This document shows positions 16,348 through 24,793 of a DNA stretch of 64,000 bases, in pieces. How positions within the stretch are numbered: position 1 is the first letter of the stretch; each line of letters opens with the position of its first letter. Under the pieces are notes generated by a model, which did no database searches, was not told where the DNA came from, and saw only the letters and a list, made by a program, of their open reading frames with translations. Where the stretch lies: positions 1 through 64,000 of the forward strand of contig JBKEDE010000014.1 of the NCBI GenBank assembly GCA_047975265.1, in the 5' to 3' direction. This DNA is from UJ101 sp047975265. GTDB taxonomy: Bacteria > Bacteroidota > Bacteroidia > Flavobacteriales > UJ101. The position numbers were made by a program, and so were the translations under genes.

Positions 16348-18738
16348 TTAGTCTTGATATTCAATTTTAGTTCCTAAACTTCTAATATACGCAATCAAAG
16401 CAATCACCTCACTTTTAGAGATTTGTTCTTTGTATTCTTCGGCTAACTTACTTGTCAGCTTCTTCATTTCAGCATTTCTATCCTCTAATTTTTTGTCGAT
16501 AGCTTCAATTTTTGCCGTAACCTTGTTATACTCAGCTGTTCCTTCTTCCAATCCTGCTAATTGCTCTTCCAATTCGGCTTGTGGATTTTTTAAAGTTTCT
16601 ATGATTTCATTTTCTAAATCCTTTACTTGTGTTAGCCCAACGGATTCTTCATAGTATTTAACCGGTTCATAAGTACCGTCAGCCATTAACAAGTCAAAAG
16701 TTTCTTCTTGTTGCTCTTCAATCCATATTTCTGCGTCTTCAACATCTTCGCCTGTATAAGGCACACCAAGCGTTCTTAATGCCTTCATTTTTGCCTGTGC
16801 TTGGCTTACGTTCAACGTATTAGAGAGTAACCAAGGATAAGCCGGCATAATGGAAGCCGTTTCTATATAACGAGGACTGATAAAATGTTTATAATGCCAA
16901 GACGGGCTTGAATTACGAACGCCTTCAAATGCTAAATCCGGTCCGGTTCTTCTTGATCCCCATAAAAACGGGTGATCGTAAATAAACATTTCCGATTTGG
17001 AGAAGCCCAGTTCAGGAGTAGAATACCGTTTAACTTCATCACGGAAAGGGCGAACCATTTGCGAATGGCAAGCATTACATCCTTCTCTAATATAAATATC
17101 GCGTCCTTCTATTTCCAATGGTGTCAGTGTATTTACAATAACGTTTTTATCTCCTTTAAAATCACTTAACAAAGTGGGTGCAACTTCAATAATGGAACCT
17201 ACCAGCAAAGCAACTGCCGCTAAAATAGAAAATTGAATAGGGGTTCTTTCCAACCATGTATGAAATCCTTCTTCTGATGTTCTTGATGCTCCTTTGTTGG
17301 TTAAAGCAGCCGCTTCAGCTTCTTCGTTTGCAACAAATGATCCTTTAGCAATTGTTTTCCAAATATTAACAATTAATAAGATACTTCCTATCAGGTATAA
17401 AACACCTCCTATAGCACGCAAAATATACATTGGTTTTACGGTGGTCAAGGTGTCTAAAAAGTTTTTACTAACTAAGGTACCTTGTGGAGTAAATTCAGCC
17501 AGCATTTGATATTCTGCAAATCCCGCCCAGTAGATAGGGATTACATATAAAATAATTCCGAAAGTTGCTAACCAAAAATGAGCATTGGCCATACCTGTAG
17601 AATGTAACTTGGTGTTCCACATTTTTGGAACTAAATAATATACCATACCGAAAATAAGCATACCGTTCCATCCAAGTGCACCAACGTGTACGTGAGCAAT
17701 AACCCAGTTGGTATAGTGTCCGATGGTATTCAACGTTTTGGTTGCTAATAAAGGTCCTTCAAACGTAGCCATACCATAGCATGTGATTGCTACTACGAAG
17801 AATTTTAAAATAGGGTCTTTCGCTACTTTATCCCAAGCACCGCGTAAAGTTAATAATCCGTTTAACATACCTCCCCATGACGGAGCAATTAACATAACTG
17901 AAAATACAGTTCCTAAAACCTGAGTCCAGTTAGGTAAAGAAGTGTACAACAAGTGGTGAGGTCCTGCCCAAATATAAATAAAAATTAAAGACCAAAAGTG
18001 AATGATCGATAATTTATAAGAGAAAACAGGTCTGTTGGCAGCTTTAGGTACGAAATAGTACATAAGCCCCAGTACAGGTGTGGTTAAGAAGAATGCTACT
18101 GCATTGTGTCCGTACCACCATTGCATTAAGGCGTCTTGTACTCCTGCGTATAAAGAATATGATTTCCATAGAGAAACCGGTAATTCTAAATTGTTAAAAA
18201 TATGGAGTATAGCTACAGCAAAGAACGTAGCGATATAAAACCATATGGCAACGTACAGATGATGAACTCTTCTTCTAAGAATAGTGCAAAACATGTTAAT
18301 ACCAAAGATAACCCAAACTACGGCGATTAAAATATCAATTGGCCATTCATGTTCAGCATATTCTTTAGAGGTATTTATACCTAAAAAGAAAGTAACCACT
18401 ACTGACACAATCATAATCTGCCATCCCCAGAAGTTAGCCCAGCTCAAAGCATCGCTAAACATTCTTGTTTTAAGCAATCGTTGTAAAGAGTAATAAGCTC
18501 CTGCAAAAATAGCATTTCCTACGAATGCAAAAATTACAGCACTGGTATGCAACATTCTTAAACGACCGTATCCTAACGGTGCTACATTTTGTCCGAAAAT
18601 ATCTTTCCATAGATCTGGATAAAACAATAAAGAAGCAACGGTAACTCCCAAAAGGAATCCGACTACTCCCCAAAAAATCGTGGCATACAAAAAATACTTG
18701 ACAATCTTATTGTCGTAACTAAATTTTTGAAGTTCCAT
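16348..18738 (-). CDS. ccoNO: Fused CcoN-CcoO cbb3 oxidase subunits I and II
   Basis: A 796-residue fusion of the catalytic haem-copper subunit and the monohaem cytochrome c subunit. The N-terminal part (about 1-470) carries the haem and CuB histidines in RMLHTSAVIF, QWWYGHNAVAFFLT, WAGPHHLLYT and VIAHVHVGALGWNGM. The C-terminal part (from about 495) carries CNACHSQMVRPF, the CcoO haem c site, and PDLAFEGVRNSSPSW. Near the end (about 695-775) a Glu/Lys-rich coiled coil separates the cytochrome from the final EVIALIAYIRSLG helix. It reduces O2 at high affinity in the inner membrane. The fusion is usual in Bacteroidota. Confidence 0.96.
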   Translation of the reverse strand: MELQKFSYDNKIVKYFLYATIFWGVVGFLLGVTVASLLFYPDLWKDIFGQNVAPLGYGRLRMLHTSAVIFAFVGNAIFAGAYYSLQRLLKTRMFSDALSWANFWGWQIMIVSVVVTFFLGINTSKEYAEHEWPIDILIAVVWVIFGINMFCTILRRRVHHLYVAIWFYIATFFAVAILHIFNNLELPVSLWKSYSLYAGVQDALMQWWYGHNAVAFFLTTPVLGLMYYFVPKAANRPVFSYKLSIIHFWSLIFIYIWAGPHHLLYTSLPNWTQVLGTVFSVMLIAPSWGGMLNGLLTLRGAWDKVAKDPILKFFVVAITCYGMATFEGPLLATKTLNTIGHYTNWVIAHVHVGALGWNGMLIFGMVYYLVPKMWNTKLHSTGMANAHFWLATFGIILYVIPIYWAGFAEYQMLAEFTPQGTLVSKNFLDTLTTVKPMYILRAIGGVLYLIGSILLIVNIWKTIAKGSFVANEEAEAAALTNKGASRTSEEGFHTWLERTPIQFSILAAVALLVGSIIEVAPTLLSDFKGDKNVIVNTLTPLEIEGRDIYIREGCNACHSQMVRPFRDEVKRYSTPELGFSKSEMFIYDHPFLWGSRRTGPDLAFEGVRNSSPSWHYKHFISPRYIETASIMPAYPWLLSNTLNVSQAQAKMKALRTLGVPYTGEDVEDAEIWIEEQQEETFDLLMADGTYEPVKYYEESVGLTQVKDLENEIIETLKNPQAELEEQLAGLEEGTAEYNKVTAKIEAIDKKLEDRNAEMKKLTSKLAEEYKEQISKSEVIALIAYIRSLGTKIEYQD

Positions 18739-18741
18739 TTC

Positions 18742-18930
18742 TTATAATTTGTCCTTTTTATGTTTCAAATCGGGTTGATCTTTTTGTATGGGCTTGTCAT
18801 CTAATAATATTCGAACAGCCGGAGCATGATCATCGTCAAACTGTCCGTTACGAGCACTTACAATAAAAACGATTAAAAAAATTATTGCTAAACTCAAACT
18901 TGCCAATATCATTAAAAACAATATTTCCAT
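18742..18930 (-). CDS. ccoS: CcoS cbb3 maturation protein
   Basis: 62 residues. A single helix at residues 2-25 is followed by the CcoS signature SARNGQFDDDHAPAVRILLDD. CcoS is needed for inserting the cofactors (haem b and CuB) into CcoN. It is 3 bp upstream of ccoNO and follows ccoI after 57 bp. A TAnnTTTG element lies just before its start. Confidence 0.93.
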   Translation of the reverse strand: MEILFLMILASLSLAIIFLIVFIVSARNGQFDDDHAPAVRILLDDKPIQKDQPDLKHKKDKL

Positions 18931-18939
18931 AACTCATCG

Positions 18940-18947
18940 CAAAAATA
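18940..18947 (-). promoter_or_regulatory. Promoter -7 element before ccoS
   Basis: On the minus strand this reads TATTTTTG, 9 bp before the ccoS ATG, in the 57-bp gap after ccoI. It could give ccoS-NOQP expression independent of ccoI. No -33 match is seen. Confidence 0.4.
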
Positions 18948-18987
18948 ACTTTTTTTACTAAAGAAAAACTATTTTATAGCTATAAAT

Positions 18988-21369
18988 TTAAGGATTTTTT
19001 TCAAATTTACCAACTAAATAAGTCGAAAATGTTGCAAAAACAACAACAGAAATAGAACTGAGAGGCATTAAAATGGCTGCTACTAAAGGAGAAAGATAGC
19101 CTAATACGGCAAAACTTAATCCAATAATATTATAAAGTAAACTGATAACAAAGCTCGTTTTTAAAAGAGTTACAGCATGTTTTGATAAGTGTAACAAAGA
19201 AGGAAGTTGTTTGAACGATTTTCCGTCAAGGATAGCATCACAAGAAGGAGAAAAACTATTAATATTATCTGCTACGGATATTCCTACATTGCTTTGCTTA
19301 AGAGCTCCTGCATCGTTTAATCCATCACCAATCATCATGATTTTCTTGCCTGTTTTTTGTAAATTTTGAATATAATTTAATTTATCTTGAGGATTTTGAT
19401 TAAAAAGAAGTGGTGTTTTTTCAGACATGATTTTTAGTAGATTTTCTTTTTCAGAGTCATTATCTCCTGATAAAACAACTAAATCAAATCGTTTTTTAAG
19501 TTGATTAATAACTGAGGCAATTGAATATCGGTATTTATTTTCTATTTTAAAATAGCCTATGATTTCTGTATCTTTTTTTACATAAACTTTGGTTTGGTTG
19601 ATATGAAAATCCAAATGAGTTTCAACAAATGAAGCAGAACCTAATTTCCACGTGGTATTGTCTATAATTCCTTGAGAACCTTTACCCGAAATTTCCTTAA
19701 AGTCTATAACTTCAACAGTTGGAATATTGTTTAATTGATTGTATAAAATTCTGCTCAGAGGATGGTTGGAGTTTTTAACTAATGATTTTACAGCTATTTT
19801 TTCTTTTTCATGGAGAGCTTCATCACTTATAAAAGTAATTTTTGCCGTTTCATTTTCTGTGATGGTTCCGGTCTTATCAAATACAATGGTGTCAACAGAG
19901 GCTATATTTTCAATGGTTGAGGTGTCTTTAACATAAAACCTACGTTTAGCCATAATCCGCATCATATTTCCAAAAGTAAAAGGTGCAGAAAGAGCTAAAG
20001 CACAAGGGCATGCAACAATTAAAACCGCTGTTACAATTTCAAAAACACGAGAAGAATCAATAAACCACCAAACGATACCTGTAATAACAGCAATACTTAA
20101 AACAATAAGGGTGAATTTTTTACTGATGCGGTCAGTAATAATTTTAAATCCTTCATTTTTTTTAAACGCATTATTATTCCAAAGTTTGGTAAGATAACTC
20201 TGGTCGATATCTTTAATGGTTTCGACCTCAATGGCACTTCCGATTTGCTTTCCTCCTGCAAAAATTTTATCACCGATTTTTTTTTCGATTAATCGAGATT
20301 CACCTGTTATAAAACTATTGTCAATAGTTGCATCTCCTTTGATTAAGATGGCGTCTGCAGGAATGATTTCTTCATTACGTATTAAGATTCGATCGCCTTT
20401 TTTCAATTCAGATAAAATAATATTTTGTTCTTCATCATTCATGATTTTTGTAACGGCGATAGGATAAAAGGATTTATAATCTCGGTCAAATGAGAGGAAA
20501 TTATAGGTGCTTTGTTGAAAATATTTTCCTATTAACAAAAAGAAGATAAAGCCTGCCAGACTATCAAAATAGCCGTATCCGATTCCGGTTACGACTTCAT
20601 AAGTGCTACGGATAAATAAAGTAAGAATACCGATAGAGATGGGAACGTCAATATTAAAATTATCATGTTCAATTCCTTTAAAAGCCGATATAAAATAATC
20701 TTGGGCAGAATATAAAACGGCGGGTAAGCTCAGGAGAAACATCAGCCAGCTAAAAAATCTTTTAAAATCGCCTTCCAACCATTTGGAGTCTGCTCCTACA
20801 TAATCAGGAAAAGCGAGTAACATAATATTACCGGCACAAAAAAACGCAACAGCCAATTGTAGCATCAATCTCCGGTTGATAAAAATACTTTTTTTGTCTT
20901 CAGCAGATTCAAAAGAGATTATAGGTTTGTAGCCTAATTGCGTTAAAAACTTGGCTAAATCAGATAGAGTGTATTGATCGCTTTTATAGGTAACGGTAAG
21001 ACTTTTTTTTGTAAAATTAACCTGAGATTGTGTAACATATTCATGAAACTTCGGAAGGCTTTCCAATAGCCAGATACATGATGTACAATGAATAACCGGT
21101 ATAAAAAATGTAATAACGGTATAGCCGTCATCTGAAAAATCGACTAATTTATCAAAAACTTCTTGAGTGTCTAAAAAATTGAATTGTTGTAGATTTTTCC
21201 CATCAGGTTCAATACCCGGCGATGGATTCAATGTATAAAATTCCGAAAGGTTATGCTCATTTAAGATTTCATAAACCGTTTTACAACCATTGCAACAAAA
21301 ATTTTTCTCTTGTATATAAAAAAAATCTTTATCACATTCTTTTCCACAATGATAGCATGTTTTATTCAT
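18988..21369 (-). CDS. ccoI: CcoI copper-exporting P-type ATPase for cbb3 assembly
   Basis: A 793-residue P1B-type ATPase. The N-terminal metal-binding segment has CYHCGKECD and CCNGCKTVYEIL (residues 5-35) and an HMA-like CTSC near residue 95. It then has eight helices, the CPC ion motif (VACPCALALSAP), the phosphorylated Asp in FDKTGTITENE and the hinge GDGLNDAGAL. CcoI moves Cu(I) across the inner membrane for the CuB centre. It is the first gene of the cco group and is divergent from the Fnr-type regulator. Confidence 0.95.
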   Translation of the reverse strand: MNKTCYHCGKECDKDFFYIQEKNFCCNGCKTVYEILNEHNLSEFYTLNPSPGIEPDGKNLQQFNFLDTQEVFDKLVDFSDDGYTVITFFIPVIHCTSCIWLLESLPKFHEYVTQSQVNFTKKSLTVTYKSDQYTLSDLAKFLTQLGYKPIISFESAEDKKSIFINRRLMLQLAVAFFCAGNIMLLAFPDYVGADSKWLEGDFKRFFSWLMFLLSLPAVLYSAQDYFISAFKGIEHDNFNIDVPISIGILTLFIRSTYEVVTGIGYGYFDSLAGFIFFLLIGKYFQQSTYNFLSFDRDYKSFYPIAVTKIMNDEEQNIILSELKKGDRILIRNEEIIPADAILIKGDATIDNSFITGESRLIEKKIGDKIFAGGKQIGSAIEVETIKDIDQSYLTKLWNNNAFKKNEGFKIITDRISKKFTLIVLSIAVITGIVWWFIDSSRVFEIVTAVLIVACPCALALSAPFTFGNMMRIMAKRRFYVKDTSTIENIASVDTIVFDKTGTITENETAKITFISDEALHEKEKIAVKSLVKNSNHPLSRILYNQLNNIPTVEVIDFKEISGKGSQGIIDNTTWKLGSASFVETHLDFHINQTKVYVKKDTEIIGYFKIENKYRYSIASVINQLKKRFDLVVLSGDNDSEKENLLKIMSEKTPLLFNQNPQDKLNYIQNLQKTGKKIMMIGDGLNDAGALKQSNVGISVADNINSFSPSCDAILDGKSFKQLPSLLHLSKHAVTLLKTSFVISLLYNIIGLSFAVLGYLSPLVAAILMPLSSISVVVFATFSTYLVGKFEKNP

Positions 21370-21379
21370 AAAAAATACA

Positions 21380-21391
21380 TGTTATTCAACA
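21380..21391. promoter_or_regulatory. TGTT-N4-AACA palindrome, candidate Crp/Fnr operator
   Basis: A perfect 4+4 inverted repeat TGTT-ATTC-AACA sits in the 68-bp gap between ccoI and the Fnr-type regulator. Its shape resembles Crp/Fnr half-sites, so it may let the regulator control itself and ccoI. This is inference from position and symmetry. Confidence 0.35.
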
Positions 21392-21398
21392 ATTTTTG

Positions 21399-21406
21399 TA
21401 TTTTTG
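21399..21406 (+). promoter_or_regulatory. Promoter -7 element (TATTTTTG) of the Fnr-type gene
   Basis: TAnnTTTG match 31 bp before the chosen ATG (21438), partly next to the palindrome. It supports starting the gene at 21438 and not at the upstream TTG at 21396, which would fall inside the promoter. Confidence 0.5.
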
Positions 21407-21437
21407 TAAAATTGTAAAAACACAAAGATATTCAATA

Positions 21438-22136
21438 ATGACCAAATATACGAAAGTTACATGTCGGATGTGTCAAAATTTTGATGAGTCTATTTTTAAT
21501 AAACTTACCGAAACTGAGATGAAAGAATTTTCCGGTTTGAAAAAATCAATATTTTTTCGCAAAGGAGATGTCGTTTTGGAGGAAGGTCAAAATCCAAAAG
21601 GAGTATATTGTCTAAAGACAGGGAAATGTAAATTATTTACAAGAGGTTTTAATGGTAAAGAACAAATTCTTAGGATTGTGCAATCCGGAGATATTATCGG
21701 ATACCGTTCTTTGTTGAGTGAAGAACAATTTTCAGCTTCGGCGGTCGCCTTAGAAGATACCTGGACTTGTTTTGTTCCGGAAGCCTATTTTATAAAAGCA
21801 ATGGTTCTTAATCCTAAATTAAACAAAGAAGTGATGAAAGTTGCTATGCACGAGTTGGGAGAAGCCGGAAAACAAATTACAAGTTTGGCTCAAAAAACAG
21901 TCCGTGAAAGATTGGCAGATGAGTTTTTACGTTTGGAAAATCGGATAGGATTAGATGACGAAGGATTTATTAATGTATCTTTGACTCGTGAAGAAATTGC
22001 TAACGTAATTGGAACCGCTACGGAGTCTGCCATTCGGTTAATATCTGAATTTAAATCAGACGGTTTAATCGAAGTAAAAGGAAGACGTTTTCGTTTGTTG
22101 GATCGTGAAAAACTAAAAAAAATCAGTACTTTTTAA
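21438..22136 (+). CDS. Crp/Fnr-family regulator, Fnr-like
   Basis: A 232-residue cytosolic transcription factor with an N-terminal cNMP-binding-like beta-roll (residues about 20-120), a dimer helix and a C-terminal winged HTH (SLTREEIANVIGTATESAIRLISEF). Cysteines at 9 and 12 (CRMC), 58 and 64, and 111 resemble the layout of [4Fe-4S] Fnr (N-terminal group plus one near residue 110-120), which suggests oxygen sensing but does not prove it. It is divergent from the cbb3 cluster, the usual place for its regulator. Start chosen at ATG 21438 because an upstream TTG overlaps the promoter. Confidence 0.9.
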   Translation: MTKYTKVTCRMCQNFDESIFNKLTETEMKEFSGLKKSIFFRKGDVVLEEGQNPKGVYCLKTGKCKLFTRGFNGKEQILRIVQSGDIIGYRSLLSEEQFSASAVALEDTWTCFVPEAYFIKAMVLNPKLNKEVMKVAMHELGEAGKQITSLAQKTVRERLADEFLRLENRIGLDDEGFINVSLTREEIANVIGTATESAIRLISEFKSDGLIEVKGRRFRLLDREKLKKISTF

Positions 22137-22248
22137 GTTAAGATGTATCTTATTCAAGTGATTTTAAGGATTATATTGTTCCCTACGCTTTTTTCTTTTT
22201 GGCATACCGTTTGTTTTTAATGATAAAGAACTGTATAAAATTTGACAT

Positions 22249-22551
22249 ATGAAAACAATAAAAATAATGATTTTAGCTATTTTTTTAGGGAGTTCCATAG
22301 GAATGATAGCCCAAGATAAAGAACAAATAAAAAAAGAATTAAATTTATCTGCCGAACAGACTGAAAAATTAAAAGAAATACATGAACAATTCAAGCCTGA
22401 ATTTAAGGAAATTATGATGAATAAAAATTTAACCCGAGACGAAAAGTCTGAAAAATTACAGGCGTTAAGAGATAGAGAACGAGAGGCTTCAAAGGCAATT
22501 TTATCACCGGAACAACTTGCTAGACTTGAAGAATTGAAAAAGAAAAACTAA
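22249..22551 (+). CDS. Small Spy/CpxP-like periplasmic protein
   Basis: 100 residues with a cleavable signal peptide (hydrophobic core IMILAIFLGSSIGMIAQ, cleavage after about residue 21). The mature part is entirely charged and helical: LNLSAEQTEKLKEI, NLTRDEKSEKLQALRD, ILSPEQLARLEEL. The repeated LSxEQ-helix pattern is like LTXXQ/Spy-type periplasmic chaperones. No catalytic residue is visible. It lies between the Fnr-type gene and the HU/SPOR gene. Confidence 0.7.
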   Translation: MKTIKIMILAIFLGSSIGMIAQDKEQIKKELNLSAEQTEKLKEIHEQFKPEFKEIMMNKNLTRDEKSEKLQALRDREREASKAILSPEQLARLEELKKKN

Positions 22552-22624
22552 TCGAAATAACCCTTTTTACTTTATAAATAGATAAAAACTTGTATTTTAG
22601 CTGTAAAGCTATTACTTTTGTAAT

Positions 22625-23584
22625 ATGGATATAGAAAAACATATAAGTAATTTATTATATCGGTACGATTGTGTTATTATTCCAGAATTTGGAGGATTTT
22701 TAACCCAAAAAACTTCGGCACGGTATAATTCTGTATCGCATGAGTTTTTTCCTCCAACAAAAGAACTGCGTTTTAATTCCAGTTTAAAAAACCACGACGG
22801 ATTATTAATTAATTACATAAGTCAGGTAGAGAATAAAACATTTGATGATGTATTTAATATAATTCAAACCCAAGTTAAAAAATGGAAATCGGAATTAATT
22901 GAAGATAAAGAGCTTACATTAAAAAATATAGGAACTTTTGTTTTAAATAAAGAAGGGAATTTGCTTTTTTCTCCTTTTGAAAAAATTAATTATGCAAAAG
23001 ATTCATTTGGTTTAACACCGGTAAAAATACACTATATATTAACGGAAGAAAAACAGCGTACAACAAGTAAAAAAGTCTCTAAAATAGTAGCTGGTTTTGC
23101 TTTATTAGCTCTCGTAGGAGCATTAGGATATACTCAAAAAGATAATGTAAAATATCAAATGGCTAATGTATTTAGCCCAACTACGGTGCTTGAAGATTCG
23201 CGTGATCTTTCCTCTTTTATTTCACATGCCCCTGCTTTATATCCACAACCGTTTGTAATGAAGCCTATAACGAACGAAGATTTAGAAAAAAACACGGATG
23301 AGAGAAATCCAGAGACGATTAAAGGAGAGTATGAAGAAAAAGTTTATGTAAAGCAAATAGGTAAATATCAATTAATTAGCGGAGCTTTTAAAAATGCAAA
23401 CAATGCTAAGAAAAAATGGAGACAATTAAAAGCAGAAGGATTCCAAAATGCTCAAATATTAGGTGTTTTGAGTGGAATGACAATTGTTTCGTATGATACG
23501 TATCATAATCAAGAAAAAGCCCGAAAAGAAGCAAATAATTTAAAATCCCAAGGAAAAGAAGTTTGGCTTCGTGTTAAAAAATAG
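22625..23584 (+). CDS. CCDC81-type HU domain and SPOR domain membrane protein
   Basis: A 319-residue protein. The N-terminal half (1-140) has the prokaryotic CCDC81 HU-like domains, with the typical opening ISNLLYRYDCVIIPEFGGFL and TLKNIGTFVLNKEGNLLFSP. A single helix lies at about 152-172 (VAGFALLALVGALGY), and a C-terminal SPOR domain at about 240-319 (QIGKYQLISGAFKNANNAKK, VLSGMTIVSYDTY) binds denuded septal peptidoglycan. The layout suggests it links the inner face of the membrane to the division site (inference). The family is widespread in Bacteroidota. It ends 11 bp inside the antisense toxin remnant. Confidence 0.88.
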   Translation: MDIEKHISNLLYRYDCVIIPEFGGFLTQKTSARYNSVSHEFFPPTKELRFNSSLKNHDGLLINYISQVENKTFDDVFNIIQTQVKKWKSELIEDKELTLKNIGTFVLNKEGNLLFSPFEKINYAKDSFGLTPVKIHYILTEEKQRTTSKKVSKIVAGFALLALVGALGYTQKDNVKYQMANVFSPTTVLEDSRDLSSFISHAPALYPQPFVMKPITNEDLEKNTDERNPETIKGEYEEKVYVKQIGKYQLISGAFKNANNAKKKWRQLKAEGFQNAQILGVLSGMTIVSYDTYHNQEKARKEANNLKSQGKEVWLRVKK

Positions 23585-23923
23585 TGAAACAGTCTTTATC
23601 TATTATAACCCACATACCATTGTAGTTTAACATGTTTGGAACATTACCACTCTTGTTTACTCCCGCAAATGTAGCTTCTCCATAATTAACATCTTCTCTA
23701 AGCCCTTGCATAGTCGTTATTTCTTTTTTTATAGCTTCATTAAAGCATGAATACCAACTGCTTTTCTTTATTTTCCTTTTTGTTTTGTCTATGAGAGGGA
23801 GCCATGTTCCCATATAACGTCCATTTTTATATTGACGAAAAGGCTCAAACCATCGACTTTACCGCTTTTATACATAACAAACGACAGGATTTTATATATG
23901 CTTGATCTTATGATTAAAGATGC
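23574..23923 (-). pseudogene. Frameshifted remnant, probable toxin C-terminal cassette
   Basis: The minus strand has a 79-codon open frame (start 23813, ending KDCFTIF). Its homologous-looking continuation upstream (SSIYKILSFVMYKSGKVDG) is one base out of frame, the switch falling around 23850. Restored, it reads VDG-FEPFRQYKNGRYMGTW. It follows the lipoprotein cassette and its hairpin on the same strand, as displaced Rhs C-terminal cassettes do. There is no Rhs core in front and I do not recognise the domain. Its 3' end overlaps the HU/SPOR gene by 11 bp. Confidence 0.45.
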
Positions 23924-23960
23924 TCAAAATAATACCCGCGATTTGCGGGCATTATTGAGC
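23922..23960 (-). terminator. GC-rich hairpin after the lipoprotein gene
   Basis: Outer arms GCTCAA..ATAAT (from 23922) and ATTATTGAGC (to 23960) enclose a GC-rich inner stem around the loop GATTT. It abuts the lipoprotein stop codon. There is a small bulge and one mismatch, and the T-tract is short. Confidence 0.55.
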
Positions 23961-24365
23961 TTAGTTTTTAACCAGCCAGTGATTTATTTTATTTCTATCC
24001 CATTGTTTAATCCCTCTAAGGCTATCCCTAGTTTTTTCGTTTAATCTCTTTAGATTAACGCAATCAAAATAAAAAATACTATCCTCCCTTCTTATATAGC
24101 ACTCATTGCTGTTTGGCATTTTTTTAAAAAAATCCCCTTTTCTTATTTCTTCCAGAACACTATGGCTATTGTTTATTTGTGTAGCTTTATTCTTGCTTTT
24201 TAAATAAATGACCAATAATCCTCCTCTCCATAGCTCTGTTGATTCAACAATTCCTTCAAATTGAGGGGCAATAATATCTTCTCTATAAACTTCGCCAGCA
24301 GTTCTATTGTCACAGCTAAAACAAAAAGCAATAAGGCAAAAGTAGATTAATAGAGTATATTTCAG
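23961..24365 (-). CDS. Putative lipoprotein with a non-ATG start (candidate immunity protein)
   Basis: The open frame extends well upstream of its first ATG/GTG/TTG-type codon (TTG at 24213-24215). The extension encodes a lipoprotein signal: KYTLLIYFCLIAFCFSCDN, lipobox FSC at about residues 16-18, then NRTAGEVYRED. The only sensible initiator is CTG at 24363-24365, since TAA lies a few codons before it. The mature 117 residues (ELWRGGLLVIYLK, ending KINHWLVKN) match no family I know. It starts 9 bp after the stop of the Rhs core end on the same strand. The position and membrane anchoring fit an immunity protein for a periplasm-acting toxin (inference). Confidence 0.6.
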   Translation of the reverse strand: MKYTLLIYFCLIAFCFSCDNRTAGEVYREDIIAPQFEGIVESTELWRGGLLVIYLKSKNKATQINNSHSVLEEIRKGDFFKKMPNSNECYIRREDSIFYFDCVNLKRLNEKTRDSLRGIKQWDRNKINHWLVKN

Positions 24366-24374
24366 ATATATAAA

Positions 24375-24764
24375 TTATTTTTTATAAATTGAAGTATTCT
24401 GTTTGCTCCATTGCAGCCCTGCACCAGTTCCACCTCCTACACAAGGCGGTTCACCTTCTCCTCCACATTCTTCTCCCGGCTCTTCCCCTGTCAGCCCTGT
24501 GGGGTCAATATAATTAATCGGATTACTAAATGTATATTCATACACCGACCTTTCAGGGCTTCGATCCCACAACGGATCAACCGATAACCACAAACTTATA
24601 CGCTGTTCATAGTACCTCGCACCGTAATAATACAACCCCGTTTCTTTATCTAACTCAGCACGGCGTGCGGTTCGTTCGGGGTAAAGAATCTTTACCCCTC
24701 CGAAATCATTAAAAAGATACGGTGTGTTTTGCTTATTTTCTGTATATTGTAATTGTTTATTCAT
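24375..24764 (-). pseudogene. Truncated Rhs core end, copy A
   Basis: 129 residues: PYLFNDFGG, then an inserted segment (ILYPERTARRAEL), then the Rhs hallmark KETGLYYYGARYY, SLWLSVDPL, VYEYTFSNPINYIDPTG. After IDPTG come only about 35 Gly/Glu-rich residues and no toxin domain. A real Rhs protein is over 1000 residues, so this is an isolated 3' module. Its ATG overlaps the stop of the OmpA-like gene (ATGAATAA). It pairs as an inverted copy with 27139-27390 and carries the double hairpin described separately. Confidence 0.75.
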
Positions 24765-24793
24765 CTTGTTTTATCATCTCTGAGATATTATCC
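24515..24793 (-). repeat. Rhs 3' module repeat, copy A (inverted partner of 27139-27390)
   Basis: Minus-strand sequence from GATAATATCTCAGAGATG onward matches the plus-strand copy B nearly base for base for the first 60 bp and with lower identity to the TTTAGTAAT segment. The repeat begins inside the last seven codons of the preceding gene. Copies A and B are in opposite orientation with about 2.35 kb between them. Confidence 0.65.
24659..24698 (-). repeat. Double hairpin inside Rhs copy A
   Basis: Two tight palindromes lie side by side: a 5-bp stem with one-base loop (GCACGGCGTGC, 24659-24669) and a 10-bp perfect stem with one-base loop at 24678-24698 (arms GGGGTAAAGA and TCTTTACCCC). They code for the ILYPERTARRAEL insert of the Rhs fragment. 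Equivalent hairpins lie in copy B. Confidence 0.65.

Noticed and set aside
24530..24712. Plus-strand ORF opposite Rhs copy A
   Set aside because: Antisense to the Rhs core; its protein-like look comes from the palindromes and the Rhs composition.
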